Below, piece after piece: positions 1 to 8,606 of a DNA stretch of 64,000 nt (its first letter is position 1; every line of letters begins with the position of its first letter). Origin of the DNA: Acidiferrobacteraceae bacterium (GTDB lineage Bacteria; Pseudomonadota; Gammaproteobacteria; Arenicellales; UBA868); contig PBJL01000033.1 of the NCBI GenBank assembly GCA_002721105.1, positions 208,938-272,937 of the forward strand, in the 5' to 3' direction. The position numbers and the translations under genes are program-made. Below the pieces are notes generated by a model. The model saw only the letters and a list, made by a program, of their open reading frames with translations. It had not been told where the DNA came from and did not search any database.

Positions 1-2
1 CC

Positions 3-311
3 AATACATTGCTTGGCTTGCAGGCTGACCATCTTTTTGTGATGGTTGTTATCCCAATTCATTTTAATGAAGTTAGGGAAGAGACGCGCCTTTACTTTGT
101 AGGTGAAGAATCATTACAACTAAAATACGAAAACCTGAGGCAAGAGCAATCCATTTTTTGGAGGCGTGTTTTCGAAGAAGATGAAAGTGTTGTGAGAGGT
201 ATGCAAAAAGGTAGAGCGTCATTGGGTTTTGATGGTGGAATTTTGTCACCGATCCAAGATCGTGCAACTCGAGCGTTTCATGCGTGGATTAGTGATCGGC
301 TTGATATATAG
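3..311 (+). CDS. Rieske-type aromatic-ring/amine dioxygenase alpha subunit, C-terminal fragment
   Basis: The frame is open to the left edge, so only about 102 C-terminal residues are present. The segment FEEDESVVRGMQKGRA...GILSPIQDRATRAFHAWISDRL resembles the end of the catalytic domain of Rieske non-heme iron oxygenases (ring-hydroxylating dioxygenase or choline/carnitine monooxygenase type), where an E-x-D followed by a Q-x-G and a final F-H-x-W are common. The Rieske cluster and iron ligands would lie upstream, outside the window, so the substrate cannot be guessed. The stop TAG is at 309-311. The gene converges on the minus-strand AMP nucleosidase. The family call is moderate because the diagnostic motifs are missing. 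Confidence 0.6.
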   Translation, partial: NTLLGLQADHLFVMVVIPIHFNEVREETRLYFVGEESLQLKYENLRQEQSIFWRRVFEEDESVVRGMQKGRASLGFDGGILSPIQDRATRAFHAWISDRLDI

Positions 312-371
312 CTATCTGGCCCAAATGTGATTAACCATGGCATTTTTTTCCCGAAATTAACAACCAGTTAA

Positions 372-1154
372 CTAGTATTGGAAGTGTCGTGTAGTCTCGC
401 CCGATTTACCAATTTCAGTCATGGCATTAACTCCTATAGCGAGATGAGTTTCAAGCCAATTCTCTGTAACGGTTCGGTCTGATTCTTCAGTCTTAATGCC
501 ATCCGGTGTAATTGGAATATCGGAAACTAGTAACAGTGCTCCTCGGGCAATCTGATTGTAGTGACCGACGATAAATATCGTTGCTGTTTCCATGTCAATA
601 CCGATCGATGTAGTTTTTTTCAGTTTAACTTTGAAGTCTTGATCGTGTTCCCATATTCTTCGATTAGTTGTGTAAACCACACCAGTACGGTATTCATGAT
701 TTGCTTGGATCACCTTCTCTGATACAAATTTGTGCAGTTTAAAAGATGGGAGTGCTGGGATTTCGATCGGAAAATAGTCATTGCTAGTTCCCTCACCACG
801 AATAGCTGCTATAGGCAGGATAAAATGGCCAATTTCACTGGAATCTTTTAGGCCGCCACACTTTCCAAGAAAAAGTACGCCATCCGGGTCTCGTGCACTT
901 AGTAGGTCCATAATGATTGCAGCATTAGGGGAGCCAATACCAAAATTAACAATGGTTAAGCCTTGGCTATTTGTTGCTGCTTGCATTGGTCGTGACTCTC
1001 CGTAAATGTCGCAGTTAAACATAGTTGCAAACCTGGACACATAGTCCGAGAAGTTTGTTAGAAGCACATAATCTCCAAAGTTATCGATTTCCATACCGGT
1101 GTACCGAGGTAACCAGTCTCTAGTAATAGTTAGTCGATCTTTAATTCTTATCAT
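372..1154 (-). CDS. amn: AMP nucleosidase, short form
   Basis: Predicted to hydrolyse AMP to adenine and ribose 5-phosphate in the cytoplasm. The 260-residue protein matches the catalytic nucleoside-phosphorylase-fold part of AMP nucleosidase: N-terminal DWLPRYTG...FGDYVLLTNF, a glycine-rich phosphate loop around GIGSPNAAI, GKCGGL, and the substrate motif GIDMETATIF, with SDIP near the C-terminus. Classical E. coli Amn is about 480 residues and has an extra N-terminal regulatory domain; this protein has the compact form common in Bacteroidetes and marine bacteria. The start ATG at 1154 agrees with the family N-terminus. It may feed adenine into purine recycling, in keeping with the purine-degradation island 5 kb away, but the two are not co-transcribed. 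Confidence 0.85.
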   Translation of the reverse strand: MIRIKDRLTITRDWLPRYTGMEIDNFGDYVLLTNFSDYVSRFATMFNCDIYGESRPMQAATNSQGLTIVNFGIGSPNAAIIMDLLSARDPDGVLFLGKCGGLKDSSEIGHFILPIAAIRGEGTSNDYFPIEIPALPSFKLHKFVSEKVIQANHEYRTGVVYTTNRRIWEHDQDFKVKLKKTTSIGIDMETATIFIVGHYNQIARGALLLVSDIPITPDGIKTEESDRTVTENWLETHLAIGVNAMTEIGKSGETTRHFQY

Positions 1155-1494
1155 TTCTTGCCCCTATTCTTAGTCATTATCGGCTAGCTTAATATAATTT
1201 AACTAATATCTTATTCTTGTTAGAAAATTAAGACCACATGCTATTTCAACTTCGATGTAATACCTAAAATTTTTGGCTTCACAATCCAATCTTATCCAGG
1301 GTCTTAACCTCTATTATTAATCAGTAAAAATATGATCCAGTGTTAATATCTCACGATATGACTAAAATAAGCCGAGTTTTTTAATTTAAAATCTCACTAA
1401 TGTTAAATAGTCAACCAAGATTGGATACAGTAAACGTAACGGTTAGAATTAGTTCGGAATATAATAAACGGCGCACGTTGTAGATTATTGAATC
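1155..1494. other. AT-rich intergenic region between divergent genes
   Basis: About 340 bases without a credible ORF separate the start of amn (minus) from the start of the membrane hydroxylase (plus). A perfect -10 hexamer TATAAT lies at 1460-1465, about 30 bases before the hydroxylase ATG, and could serve it, although no good -35 box is visible 17 bases upstream. Promoter(s) for amn must also lie here. No repeats or hairpins with T-runs were seen. Confidence 0.4.
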
Positions 1495-2262
1495 ATGATT
1501 TCTGATAAACAAAAAATGTTTCGTAAGACATACAGGTCAAATTTGGTCGGTTGGTATAGTGGATATGTCCACCTTCTTATCATTTATGGTATCGGATTCA
1601 GTTTGATATTTTATTTTTCTAGCCATCTCCAACAAATACAATGGTGGGAATGGGTAACAATTCCTATCGTTTTTCTTTTATGTAATATCTTTGAATGGTA
1701 TTTACATAGGTATGTTATGCACCGACCAGTCAATCTTCCTGGTTTAAAAGCAATATATGAAAGACATACCATGAACCACCACCAGTTTTTTACCGACAGC
1801 GAGATGCGTTTTCTGAATCATAGAGATTGGCGAGTGACAGTTTTTCCGACCTATGCCCTAGTTGTTTTTACTTTAATATCTATCCCGCCGTCTTTGATTG
1901 TCGGCTATTTTTTGACCTCTAACGTTGGTTGGTTATTTATTTCCACCACTATTGGCATGTATCTAGTATATGAATTCATGCATTTTTGTTGTCATGTTAA
2001 TGAAAATGTGTTCGTTGCAAATTGTCCTTTTGTTAATACGTTGAGACGTCATCACACTGCTCACCACAATCAATCAATGATGATGAACAAGAACATGAAT
2101 CTCACATTTCCGATCACTGATTGGTTTCTTAAAACATCAGATCTAGATTGTGGCTTACTTCGACATCTTTTTAATGGTTACAGTACCAAATTCGTACGGG
2201 ATGATTTACCAACAACCCCGAGGACGCCGCCCGAAGCGTCTTCTAGGCCTTACATTATTTGA
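1495..2262 (+). CDS. Fatty acid hydroxylase / sterol desaturase superfamily membrane protein
   Basis: A 255-residue membrane protein with several hydrophobic spans and the histidine clusters that bind the di-iron centre in this superfamily: HRYVMH (about residue 72), HTMNHHQ (about 95), H-x3-H near FMHFCCH, and RRHHTAHHNQ (about 182). Such enzymes hydroxylate or desaturate fatty acids, sterols or carotenoids at the membrane. The substrate cannot be read from sequence. A 60-residue membrane ORF follows after 13 bases and may be co-transcribed. The region between HTMNHH and RRHH contains two long hydrophobic segments, as expected. Family call firm, function open. Confidence 0.75.
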   Translation: MISDKQKMFRKTYRSNLVGWYSGYVHLLIIYGIGFSLIFYFSSHLQQIQWWEWVTIPIVFLLCNIFEWYLHRYVMHRPVNLPGLKAIYERHTMNHHQFFTDSEMRFLNHRDWRVTVFPTYALVVFTLISIPPSLIVGYFLTSNVGWLFISTTIGMYLVYEFMHFCCHVNENVFVANCPFVNTLRRHHTAHHNQSMMMNKNMNLTFPITDWFLKTSDLDCGLLRHLFNGYSTKFVRDDLPTTPRTPPEASSRPYII

Positions 2263-2275
2263 GTAAACATACCCG

Positions 2276-2458
2276 ATGCCGACAAACATTAAGATTGGAG
2301 TGTCTATTCTTACGATTTTAGTTGCGTTGACAATGTTTTATGTCGAGCGCCAGGTAAATAATGGACTGATCCAGTGGTTTGTCTTCGGGCTTGGTTTGTT
2401 CATGGCATTTTCACTATGGTTATTTCCAGAACCCAGAAAGACAAAATCATCCAAGTAA
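2276..2458 (+). CDS. Small two-span membrane protein of unknown function
   Basis: A 60-residue ORF begins 13 bases after the hydroxylase stop. It has a hydrophobic N-terminal segment (about residues 6-24), a short polar turn with ERQ, and a second hydrophobic segment (about 32-50), ending in a basic tail rich in K. No family is recognised. Its closeness to the hydroxylase and the lack of an overlapping competing ORF suggest a real small protein, perhaps an accessory subunit. Evidence is limited to position and composition. Confidence 0.5.
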   Translation: MPTNIKIGVSILTILVALTMFYVERQVNNGLIQWFVFGLGLFMAFSLWLFPEPRKTKSSK

Positions 2459-2693
2459 TTGTTTGTTATAAGTGTCTAATAATTTTGTTTCAGAAAACCT
2501 AGCCTACCGTTGGATGACTATAAGGAAATTTGCTATCCTAAGTTAATCGATCATAGCGCCACACTCTAACAGATAGTTTAAGGCTTAAAGAGCTAGCAAA
2601 ATGACTGATGATATTCAGATTTGATACTATATTGATTGGTTTTAACTGCGTTCTTTTTGTAGACTAACAGTTTTCTTGACGGGGTGATTTGGA

Positions 2694-3881
2694 ATGGAGA
2701 TCGAAAAAAAAGATGTTGCTACTATGTACAACTTGCCAAGCAAGGTTATTTTTTGTCAACGTTGTACTATATCCAATCAGAGACCTCGTATCGCATTTGA
2801 TGAAGACGGGATATGCAGTGCCTGTAAATTCTCTGACTATAAAAGAACCATTGATTGGAAGCAGAGAGACTTAGAACTTAAGGCTCTTTGCGATCAGCAT
2901 CGTAAAAATGACGGATCTTATGATGTCATAGTGCCTGTGTCTGGCGGAAAGGATGGAGGGTTTGTTGCGCATATGCTGAAGTATAGATATGGCATGCATC
3001 CTCTGCTAGTGACTTGGTCGCCACATTTGTATACGAATATCGGACGACAAAATATCGAAAGTTTGATTAAAGTTGGCGGATTCGATCATATATTGGGAAC
3101 AGTGAACGGCAAGGTTCATCGTTTGATGTCCAAGCTCGCTTTTTTGTATCTAGGCGATAATTTTCAGCCCTTCATATATGGGCAAACTAATTTCCCTCTA
3201 AAGCTTGCAGTTACCTATAACATTCAGCTAATTATGTATGGAGAAAACGGAGAGGTTGAGTATGGCGGTGACATGAAAAACGCAAACAGCCCAACTCGTA
3301 AAATTGAAGATCATGACGACCATTATTTCAGTGGAAAACCACCTGAATTTTGGGAAGCGTATGGAGTTTCACCAAAAGAAATTTATCCGTATAGGCCACC
3401 GGCTTATGATTTACTTATGCAGAACAAGACGGAAATTCATTTTTTTAGCTACTATCATTTTTGGGACCCTCAAGAGAATTTTTATTATTGTGTAGAAAAT
3501 ACTGGTTTCAGGCCAAACGATGTTAGGTCGGAGGGAACATACTCAAAATATGCAAGTCTTGACGACAAAACAGATGGATTTCACTATTTTCTATCCTTTA
3601 TTAAATTCGGTATTGGCCGAGCTACAAATGATTCTGCTCATGAAGTCCGAGATGGAAAGATAACTCGTGATGAGGCCATAGCATTAGTGAAGAAGTATGA
3701 TGGCGAATTCCCCCAAAAATACTTTGATGTATTTTTAGATTATGTAGGCATTACAGAAGAAATTTTTTCCGAGATCATAGATAGTTGGCGCTCCCCACAT
3801 ATTTGGTCGCATACCTCTGGGAATTGGGAATTAACGCATCCTATTTGGAACGAACTTGGTGAGGCGGAAGATCTCAAATAG
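2694..3881 (+). CDS. N-acetyl sugar amidotransferase, WbpG/PseA-like
   Basis: A 395-residue PP-loop ATP pyrophosphatase-type protein. The N-terminus has two Cys pairs (FCQRC and ICSACKF, residues about 20-43) likely to bind zinc, followed by the PP-loop PVSGGKDGG (about residue 82). This architecture is that of the amidotransferases (WbpG, PtmG/LegX, PseA class) that convert an N-acetyl sugar to an acetamidino derivative during O-antigen or flagellin glycan synthesis. WbpG normally takes ammonia from HisH/HisF-like partners; none is encoded in this window. It sits next to an O-antigen-type protein, supporting a surface-polysaccharide role. ATG 2694 is used; ATG 2724 is an alternative. Confidence 0.8.
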   Translation: MEIEKKDVATMYNLPSKVIFCQRCTISNQRPRIAFDEDGICSACKFSDYKRTIDWKQRDLELKALCDQHRKNDGSYDVIVPVSGGKDGGFVAHMLKYRYGMHPLLVTWSPHLYTNIGRQNIESLIKVGGFDHILGTVNGKVHRLMSKLAFLYLGDNFQPFIYGQTNFPLKLAVTYNIQLIMYGENGEVEYGGDMKNANSPTRKIEDHDDHYFSGKPPEFWEAYGVSPKEIYPYRPPAYDLLMQNKTEIHFFSYYHFWDPQENFYYCVENTGFRPNDVRSEGTYSKYASLDDKTDGFHYFLSFIKFGIGRATNDSAHEVRDGKITRDEAIALVKKYDGEFPQKYFDVFLDYVGITEEIFSEIIDSWRSPHIWSHTSGNWELTHPIWNELGEAEDLK

Positions 3882-3972
3882 TTTTTTGACCAGTTTTGTG
3901 ATCTTATTTATATTCTAACAAATACTTCTAGAATTTCTCAGAATTACACTAACCAAGATTTATCATTAAGTG

Positions 3973-5193
3973 ATGAAAAGCATAAGTAATGTTATTAATA
4001 GCCCACCTCTTGATGGAGAATCTGAAAATATTATTCGATCTAAAGTAAGACAGAAACGAAAAAGGAAATTTTTTTTTTCGAAACCTGTTCAATCACCGGT
4101 TGTAATTTACGATACGACGGGTTCTGAGTTTGTTGGTGAAGCGTTAAGAGAGATAACTTCTTTTTCCACTTTAGAAGTTAGAGCAAAGATTAATTTACAC
4201 TATTCCATTCTATTTCGATTCATTGCTCTGATATTTGTACGCTTTTTTAGCCAGAATGGATATTGGCGCAGAACGAGTAGAGGGGTGATGTATGATTGCG
4301 CTACCTTAATGACAATTAAACCGAAGGTAGTTCTCACTTTCATTGATAATAGTAACCGATTTGGTCTATTGAGTCGCGTATATCAAAAAGCCAAGTTTTT
4401 CGCTATTCAAAATGGTTTCCGTGGCCCGCGAGTTCAAGATTTTCCCAGAATCATTTATGTTACAAATTTGTTTTGCCATGGCCAAGAAACGGTAGACAAG
4501 TATAAAGAGGTTGGCCATAAGATTAATCAATATTTCATCGTTGGATCACTGAAGGATGGTCTTTATCGTGCTGAGAATCGAGTCAAGCAGAAAAAGAAAT
4601 TTGATATTTGTTTTATATCAGAATATCGACACGAACGATTTTTGACTTCAATGCCTGGAGCCGCGCTAAATGCTCGAGTGATTTTATCTTATATCGAACG
4701 GTACTCTAAAACCTATGGTATGAATGTTTGTGTTGCCTTCAGCAGTAAAGATAATGTTGTTATTGAAGGTATCAGTGAGTCATGTCTTGAGGAACAGTTC
4801 ATTAAAGAAAATATCGGAATGAGCAAACTTAGCCTAATTCCTAATGATGGGCGGTTTTCAACTTATAAAGCTATAGATGAAAGTCATGTCGCAATAAATC
4901 TTCAATCTACGATAGGCTTAGAAGCTTTTGGTCGTGGTTGCAAGGTGCTTTTTTGCAATGCTACCGGTGATTCCTATTATGATATTCCGGGCATCGGAAA
5001 AACTGGAATTTGGGCTTTACGGTTAGGGGTAGATGACTATAATTTATTTGAAGCTAGGTTAAAAGAAATAATCGCGTGTAGTGATGAAGAATGGCAACAG
5101 AAAACAAGTAATGTAGCAGATTATTTCGTATCTTCTGAGGAAAAAGTCCTTCCCCAAGACAAGATTATTGAGGAAGTACACAAGCATCTATAA
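3973..5193 (+). CDS. Putative surface-polysaccharide (O-antigen) biosynthesis protein
   Basis: A roughly 406-residue cytoplasmic-looking protein. It resembles the poorly characterised O-antigen cluster proteins described in Leptospira (LA_1612-type), with landmarks VLTFIDNS, FFAIQNGFRGP, a CHGQETVDKYKEVG segment and a C-terminal half with Rossmann-like glycosyltransferase character (LINLQSTIGLEAFGRGCKVLF is typical of the GT-B donor site). I infer a glycosyltransferase-like or CDP-glycerol-transferase-like fold. The likely start is ATG 3973; GTG 3970 is in frame just before it. It follows the WbpG-like amidotransferase by 91 bases and probably acts in the same surface-glycan pathway. Confidence 0.55.
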   Translation: MKSISNVINSPPLDGESENIIRSKVRQKRKRKFFFSKPVQSPVVIYDTTGSEFVGEALREITSFSTLEVRAKINLHYSILFRFIALIFVRFFSQNGYWRRTSRGVMYDCATLMTIKPKVVLTFIDNSNRFGLLSRVYQKAKFFAIQNGFRGPRVQDFPRIIYVTNLFCHGQETVDKYKEVGHKINQYFIVGSLKDGLYRAENRVKQKKKFDICFISEYRHERFLTSMPGAALNARVILSYIERYSKTYGMNVCVAFSSKDNVVIEGISESCLEEQFIKENIGMSKLSLIPNDGRFSTYKAIDESHVAINLQSTIGLEAFGRGCKVLFCNATGDSYYDIPGIGKTGIWALRLGVDDYNLFEARLKEIIACSDEEWQQKTSNVADYFVSSEEKVLPQDKIIEEVHKHL

Positions 5194-5383
5194 GAAAGAC
5201 GCTAAAGTTTCACCAACTTACTTTGGTCTAGTGGCTTGTCAAAAATAGTGTCAAAACATTCAGTAATTTAGACAGGTTAACTGTCAGTTTATTTGAACTT
5301 CCTATAATTTAGAAAATCTAGAAATGGGTTCTTTATTTTGGTCAACCTGAGTTTTTCTGACTAGTTCTGTTTCATATCACCTT

Positions 5384-5857
5384 CTAATTTATGATTTTCC
5401 AACTACCATCTCCCTGGCGACAGGCGGTACCATAGCCTTGTTGCTCTTCTCCGCCAATTAATACAGTGGTAGTGAATTCTCTGCATGGATCTCCACTATC
5501 AGCTGTATAGGTTCGGGTTGGAGTGGTATTTCCACTGTGCCCACTATCGGGATTACTCCAAGATTGAGTATCGCCTGTTTTGTTGTTTTCCAATGAATCT
5601 TGAAACGTATCTTCCGCTAATTGTTTATCTCTTTCGTCAAGGGTGCGGCCTATATTGGCACCAATTGCAGCCCCATAAAGAGCTCCTAGCCCAATTGCCC
5701 AACCTTGATCTTTATGCCCTTTGCCTAAGTTGTAGCCAACGATGGCTCCAACGACACTCCCGAGACCTTGACCCGTTTGTTCTTTCGGGCCGCTTCCAGC
5801 ACAGCCTCCCGCCACAATCGCGGTAATGAACAGAGATGTTAGCGTGAATTTTTTCAT
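5384..5857 (-). CDS. Glycine-zipper outer-membrane lipoprotein
   Basis: A 157-residue lipoprotein precursor. The signal sequence MKKFTLTSLFITAIVAGG ends in the lipobox AGGC, with the acylated Cys at residue 19. A glycine-zipper region (GLGSVVGAIVGYNLGKG, then GLGALYGAAIGANIG) matches the 17-kDa surface antigen / YMGG-like family. The C-terminal half after about residue 100 contains CREFTTTV, GTACRQGDGSWKI, the usual end of the 17-kDa antigen domain, with two Cys that could form a disulfide. It is likely anchored in the outer membrane, role unknown. It is monocistronic, convergent with the polysaccharide gene and 816 bases from puuD. Confidence 0.8.
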   Translation of the reverse strand: MKKFTLTSLFITAIVAGGCAGSGPKEQTGQGLGSVVGAIVGYNLGKGHKDQGWAIGLGALYGAAIGANIGRTLDERDKQLAEDTFQDSLENNKTGDTQSWSNPDSGHSGNTTPTRTYTADSGDPCREFTTTVLIGGEEQQGYGTACRQGDGSWKIIN

Positions 5858-5998
5858 AGCAGTGTCCTCAGATATTTACAGGTCGCTTCACAGTGTAATA
5901 ATGCCACAGTTTCTGAGCAATATGGGTGAAATTGTCTCACCAATTAATTGGGGAATATCGGGTATTCAAATTTCTATGATCTCGAAAAAGCCAGCTAT

Positions 5999-7183
5999 TT
6001 ATTGATTTTTAGAAATCCATGCCCCAAGTTCTGAACGTTCCTCCAGGGTCATCTCTGTTAGATTGCCAAGTGGCATTGATTGAGTTGTAACTGCGTGAGT
6101 ACGAATCCTTGCACCATGAGTGCGAAGTTGTTCGATGTTTTCTAGCATTACGCCTGCAGGTGCTGAGGCAAATGTGGAGTTAGTAGGCGTCGAAGCATGA
6201 CATGAAGAGCAATGTTTTTCTATAATTGAAAGTGCACGCTCGTTGGTGACCACGGGTTGTTCATCCGTTTTTTTTGGACTCAAAAAAAGAATCAGACCAA
6301 CACCAAAGAGGATTGCTAATGGCCACTGCCATGCTATTGAAAATCCTTTTTTGCCTGCATGACTTGCATTAAAAAAGTGGCGAACAATAGCGCCAATAAA
6401 CAAAATCAAGCTAATCACGACCCAGCCTCTTTCGGTTCCTCCATTAAATAAAATTGGATAGTGACCACTAATCATAAACAGTATGACCGGAAGAGTAAGA
6501 TAGTTGTTGTGCAAGGAGCGTTGTTTTGCTTGAAGTCCGAGTTTGACGGATGGTGTTCGGTCAGCTATGAGATCCGAGACCACTTTTTTTTGATTCGGAA
6601 TAATTACAAAAAAAACATTAGCCGACATTATGGTTCCAATTACAGCCCCTACATGTAACAACGCGGCACGATCATTGAAAAATTGGGTTAACCCCCATCC
6701 AAGCAGTGTGATAAGCAGGAAAACTGCTGTAATTAAGGTGGCAGTATTTTTGCTTATTACTGATCTGCATAATAGATCATACGCAAACCAGCCACCAATC
6801 AGAAAACAAATACTTATCAATATTCCAACAGTCGGTGATATTGTGGATCGATTAGGGTCCAAGAGGAAGCTTTCGGCGCCCCAGTAATACAAAATAGCTA
6901 AGAGCGCAAACCCTGAAATCCATGTGAAATAGGCTTCGAATTTAAACCAGTGCAGTTGATCAGGCATCTGATCTGGTGCAACAACATATTTCTGAACATG
7001 GTAAAAGCCACCACCATGAACGCTCCAAGAATCGCCAAAAACCTTGTTGGGTAGATTTGGGTTTTTTCGAAGACTTTGATCAAGCCAAATAAAATAAAAG
7101 GAAGTGCCGATCCACGCAATTCCGGCTACGACATGCAACCATCGAATAATTAGGCTCAGCCATTCGTGCCAGGCGATATCCAT
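5999..7183 (-). CDS. puuD: Urate hydroxylase PuuD (membrane urate oxidase with cytochrome c domain)
   Basis: Oxidises urate to 5-hydroxyisourate and passes electrons to the respiratory chain rather than making hydrogen peroxide. The 394-residue protein has an N-terminal membrane domain of about eight spans starting EWLSLIIRWLHVVAGIAWIG (its conserved His are candidate haem ligands), then a C-terminal cytochrome c domain with the haem motif CSSCH at about residue 327. The length fits the PuuD family. The neighbourhood has every other step from guanine to allantoate except the final hydrolase. It lies downstream of the transporter operon but beyond the terminator at 7435-7466, so it may have its own promoter. 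The stop is at 5999-6001. Confidence 0.9.
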   Translation of the reverse strand: MDIAWHEWLSLIIRWLHVVAGIAWIGTSFYFIWLDQSLRKNPNLPNKVFGDSWSVHGGGFYHVQKYVVAPDQMPDQLHWFKFEAYFTWISGFALLAILYYWGAESFLLDPNRSTISPTVGILISICFLIGGWFAYDLLCRSVISKNTATLITAVFLLITLLGWGLTQFFNDRAALLHVGAVIGTIMSANVFFVIIPNQKKVVSDLIADRTPSVKLGLQAKQRSLHNNYLTLPVILFMISGHYPILFNGGTERGWVVISLILFIGAIVRHFFNASHAGKKGFSIAWQWPLAILFGVGLILFLSPKKTDEQPVVTNERALSIIEKHCSSCHASTPTNSTFASAPAGVMLENIEQLRTHGARIRTHAVTTQSMPLGNLTEMTLEERSELGAWISKNQ

Positions 7184-7184
7184 T

Positions 7185-7400
7185 TTAATTGGGTTTATTA
7201 AGTTCTCTAGAGAAAGTATGTATTAAATTTAGCCAACTAAATTTACCTATCTTGCTAGTTGTAAAAACTTTATCCAACTGACCTTTTAGCTGTCGTTGTG
7301 CGAGAACTAGCTTAGTCATACACTTCTTTTTAATAAGAATTCTTTCCTCAAAGTCATTAGCGAAGATTGCAAGAGGATTTCCTATCGAGATTTCTGACAT
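7185..7400 (-). CDS. Possible small protein, doubtful
   Basis: A 71-codon frame starting at ATG 7400 lies between the BMP-operon terminator and puuD. A longer in-frame start at 7472 would run through the terminator hairpin and is not credible. The product is basic (FEERILIKKKCMTKLVLAQRQLKGQ) with no recognisable domain and no clear ribosome binding site. It could be a leader for puuD or just noise in an intergenic space of 303 bases. Confidence 0.22.
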   Translation of the reverse strand: MSEISIGNPLAIFANDFEERILIKKKCMTKLVLAQRQLKGQLDKVFTTSKIGKFSWLNLIHTFSRELNKPN

Positions 7401-7434
7401 TTTTATGACGATTTCATATGTTTGTTGATGTAGG

Positions 7435-7466
7435 AAAAAACCCGCTCTATGAAGAGCGGGTTTTTT
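7435..7466. terminator. Bidirectional intrinsic terminator
   Basis: An A6 run (7435-7440) precedes a perfect 8-bp stem CCCGCTCT / AGAGCGGG with an ATGA loop (7441-7460), followed by T6 (7461-7466). It sits about 20 bases after the BMP gene stop and can end that minus-strand transcript; the symmetrical A/T runs would also stop plus-strand transcription. Confidence 0.85.
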
Positions 7467-7486
7467 CATCACATCGTACTCCCTGA

Positions 7487-8563
7487 TTATTCAGGTAATT
7501 TGTCATCAACACCTTGCACATAGAAATTCATTCCAGCTAGCATTCCATCGTCCGCTACTGCGCCCTCGGCTACCACTAATTCACCATCCTGATTGTAAAT
7601 TGGACCAGTGAAAGCATGTAATGCGCCTGACGTTAGAGATGCAGTAGTTGCACGCGCCATTTCAGCGACTGAGTTGGGCATGTTCGTGAAAGGTGCCATG
7701 ACAACCATTCCAGGCCCCATTCCATGCCAGGTATCACCGGAGGTCCACGTGTTGTCAAGAACAGCCTGTGTTCTTGCTACGTAATAAGGCCCCCATTCGT
7801 CAATTATCGCAGTTAATTGCGTATCTGGGGCAAAGTGAATCATGTCCGATGCTTGACCAAAAGCTAAGATTCCGCGGTCAGCTGCAGCTTGGATTGCTGC
7901 TGTACTGTCAGTATGCTGAGTGATGATATCAGCTCCTTGATCCATGAGGACTTTAGCCGCATCTGATTCCTTTGGAGGATCGAACCATGTATATACCCAA
8001 ACCACCTTCACCTTCATATTCGGATTACGAGATTGCGCACCAAGCATAAATGCATTTATGCCCCGCACAACTTCAGGAATAGGGAATGATGCAATATAGC
8101 CAATGACACCAGTTTTTGACATCTCTGCGGCAATTTGTCCTTGCACATATCGTCCCTCATAAAACCTAGCAGAGTAGGTTGATACGTTATCAGCTTGTTT
8201 GTAGCCGGTTGCATGCTCGAACTTAACGTTCGGGAAACGTTTAGCTACTTTTAGTGTTGGCTCCATGTAGCCAAACGATGTAGTGAAAATTAAACCATGC
8301 CCAGTTTCCGCAAGTTTCGCTATTGCTCGTTCTGCATCTGGACCTTCCGGCACACCTTCAACAAAAGTCGTTTCTACTTGATTGCCTAGTTTTGCTTCGA
8401 TCATTTTTCGACCTTGGTCATGAGCATATGTCCAACCATGATCTCCAGGGGGCCCAATGTATATAAATCCGACCTTCAACTTATCTGCAGAAGCGTTTCC
8501 GATTATTCCAATTGTTGCGAAAGATACTATAGCCGTAGCCATGATTTTTAACAGATGCTTCAT
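7487..8563 (-). CDS. BMP-family ABC transporter substrate-binding lipoprotein/periplasmic protein (purine or nucleoside)
   Basis: A 358-residue periplasmic binding protein. Signal peptide of about 26 residues ends at ASA. The mature protein starts DKLKVGFIYIGPPGDHGWTYAHDQG, the hallmark of the BMP/PnrA-Med family, followed by TTSFGYMEPTLKVAKRFPNVKFEHATG. Family members bind nucleosides or related purines. It is the last gene of the minus-strand import operon (ATPase, two permeases, binding protein). A very strong ribosome binding site AGGAGGAG precedes the ATG at 8563. In this context xanthine, guanine, uric acid or nucleosides are the likely cargo; the exact ligand is inferred. Confidence 0.88.
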   Translation of the reverse strand: MKHLLKIMATAIVSFATIGIIGNASADKLKVGFIYIGPPGDHGWTYAHDQGRKMIEAKLGNQVETTFVEGVPEGPDAERAIAKLAETGHGLIFTTSFGYMEPTLKVAKRFPNVKFEHATGYKQADNVSTYSARFYEGRYVQGQIAAEMSKTGVIGYIASFPIPEVVRGINAFMLGAQSRNPNMKVKVVWVYTWFDPPKESDAAKVLMDQGADIITQHTDSTAAIQAAADRGILAFGQASDMIHFAPDTQLTAIIDEWGPYYVARTQAVLDNTWTSGDTWHGMGPGMVVMAPFTNMPNSVAEMARATTASLTSGALHAFTGPIYNQDGELVVAEGAVADDGMLAGMNFYVQGVDDKLPE

Positions 8564-8606
8564 ATTTACTCCTCCTTTTTAGTGAAACTTTTATAGATGC
8601 CTTATC

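Noticed and set aside
5485..5826. ORF antisense to the glycine-zipper lipoprotein
   Set aside because: Shadow frame of a gene with clear signal peptide and lipobox; no coding features of its own.
7185..7472. 95-codon ORF on the minus strand between puuD and the BMP gene
   Set aside because: The longer start lies inside the terminator hairpin (7441-7460); only the shorter frame from 7400 is listed, with low confidence.
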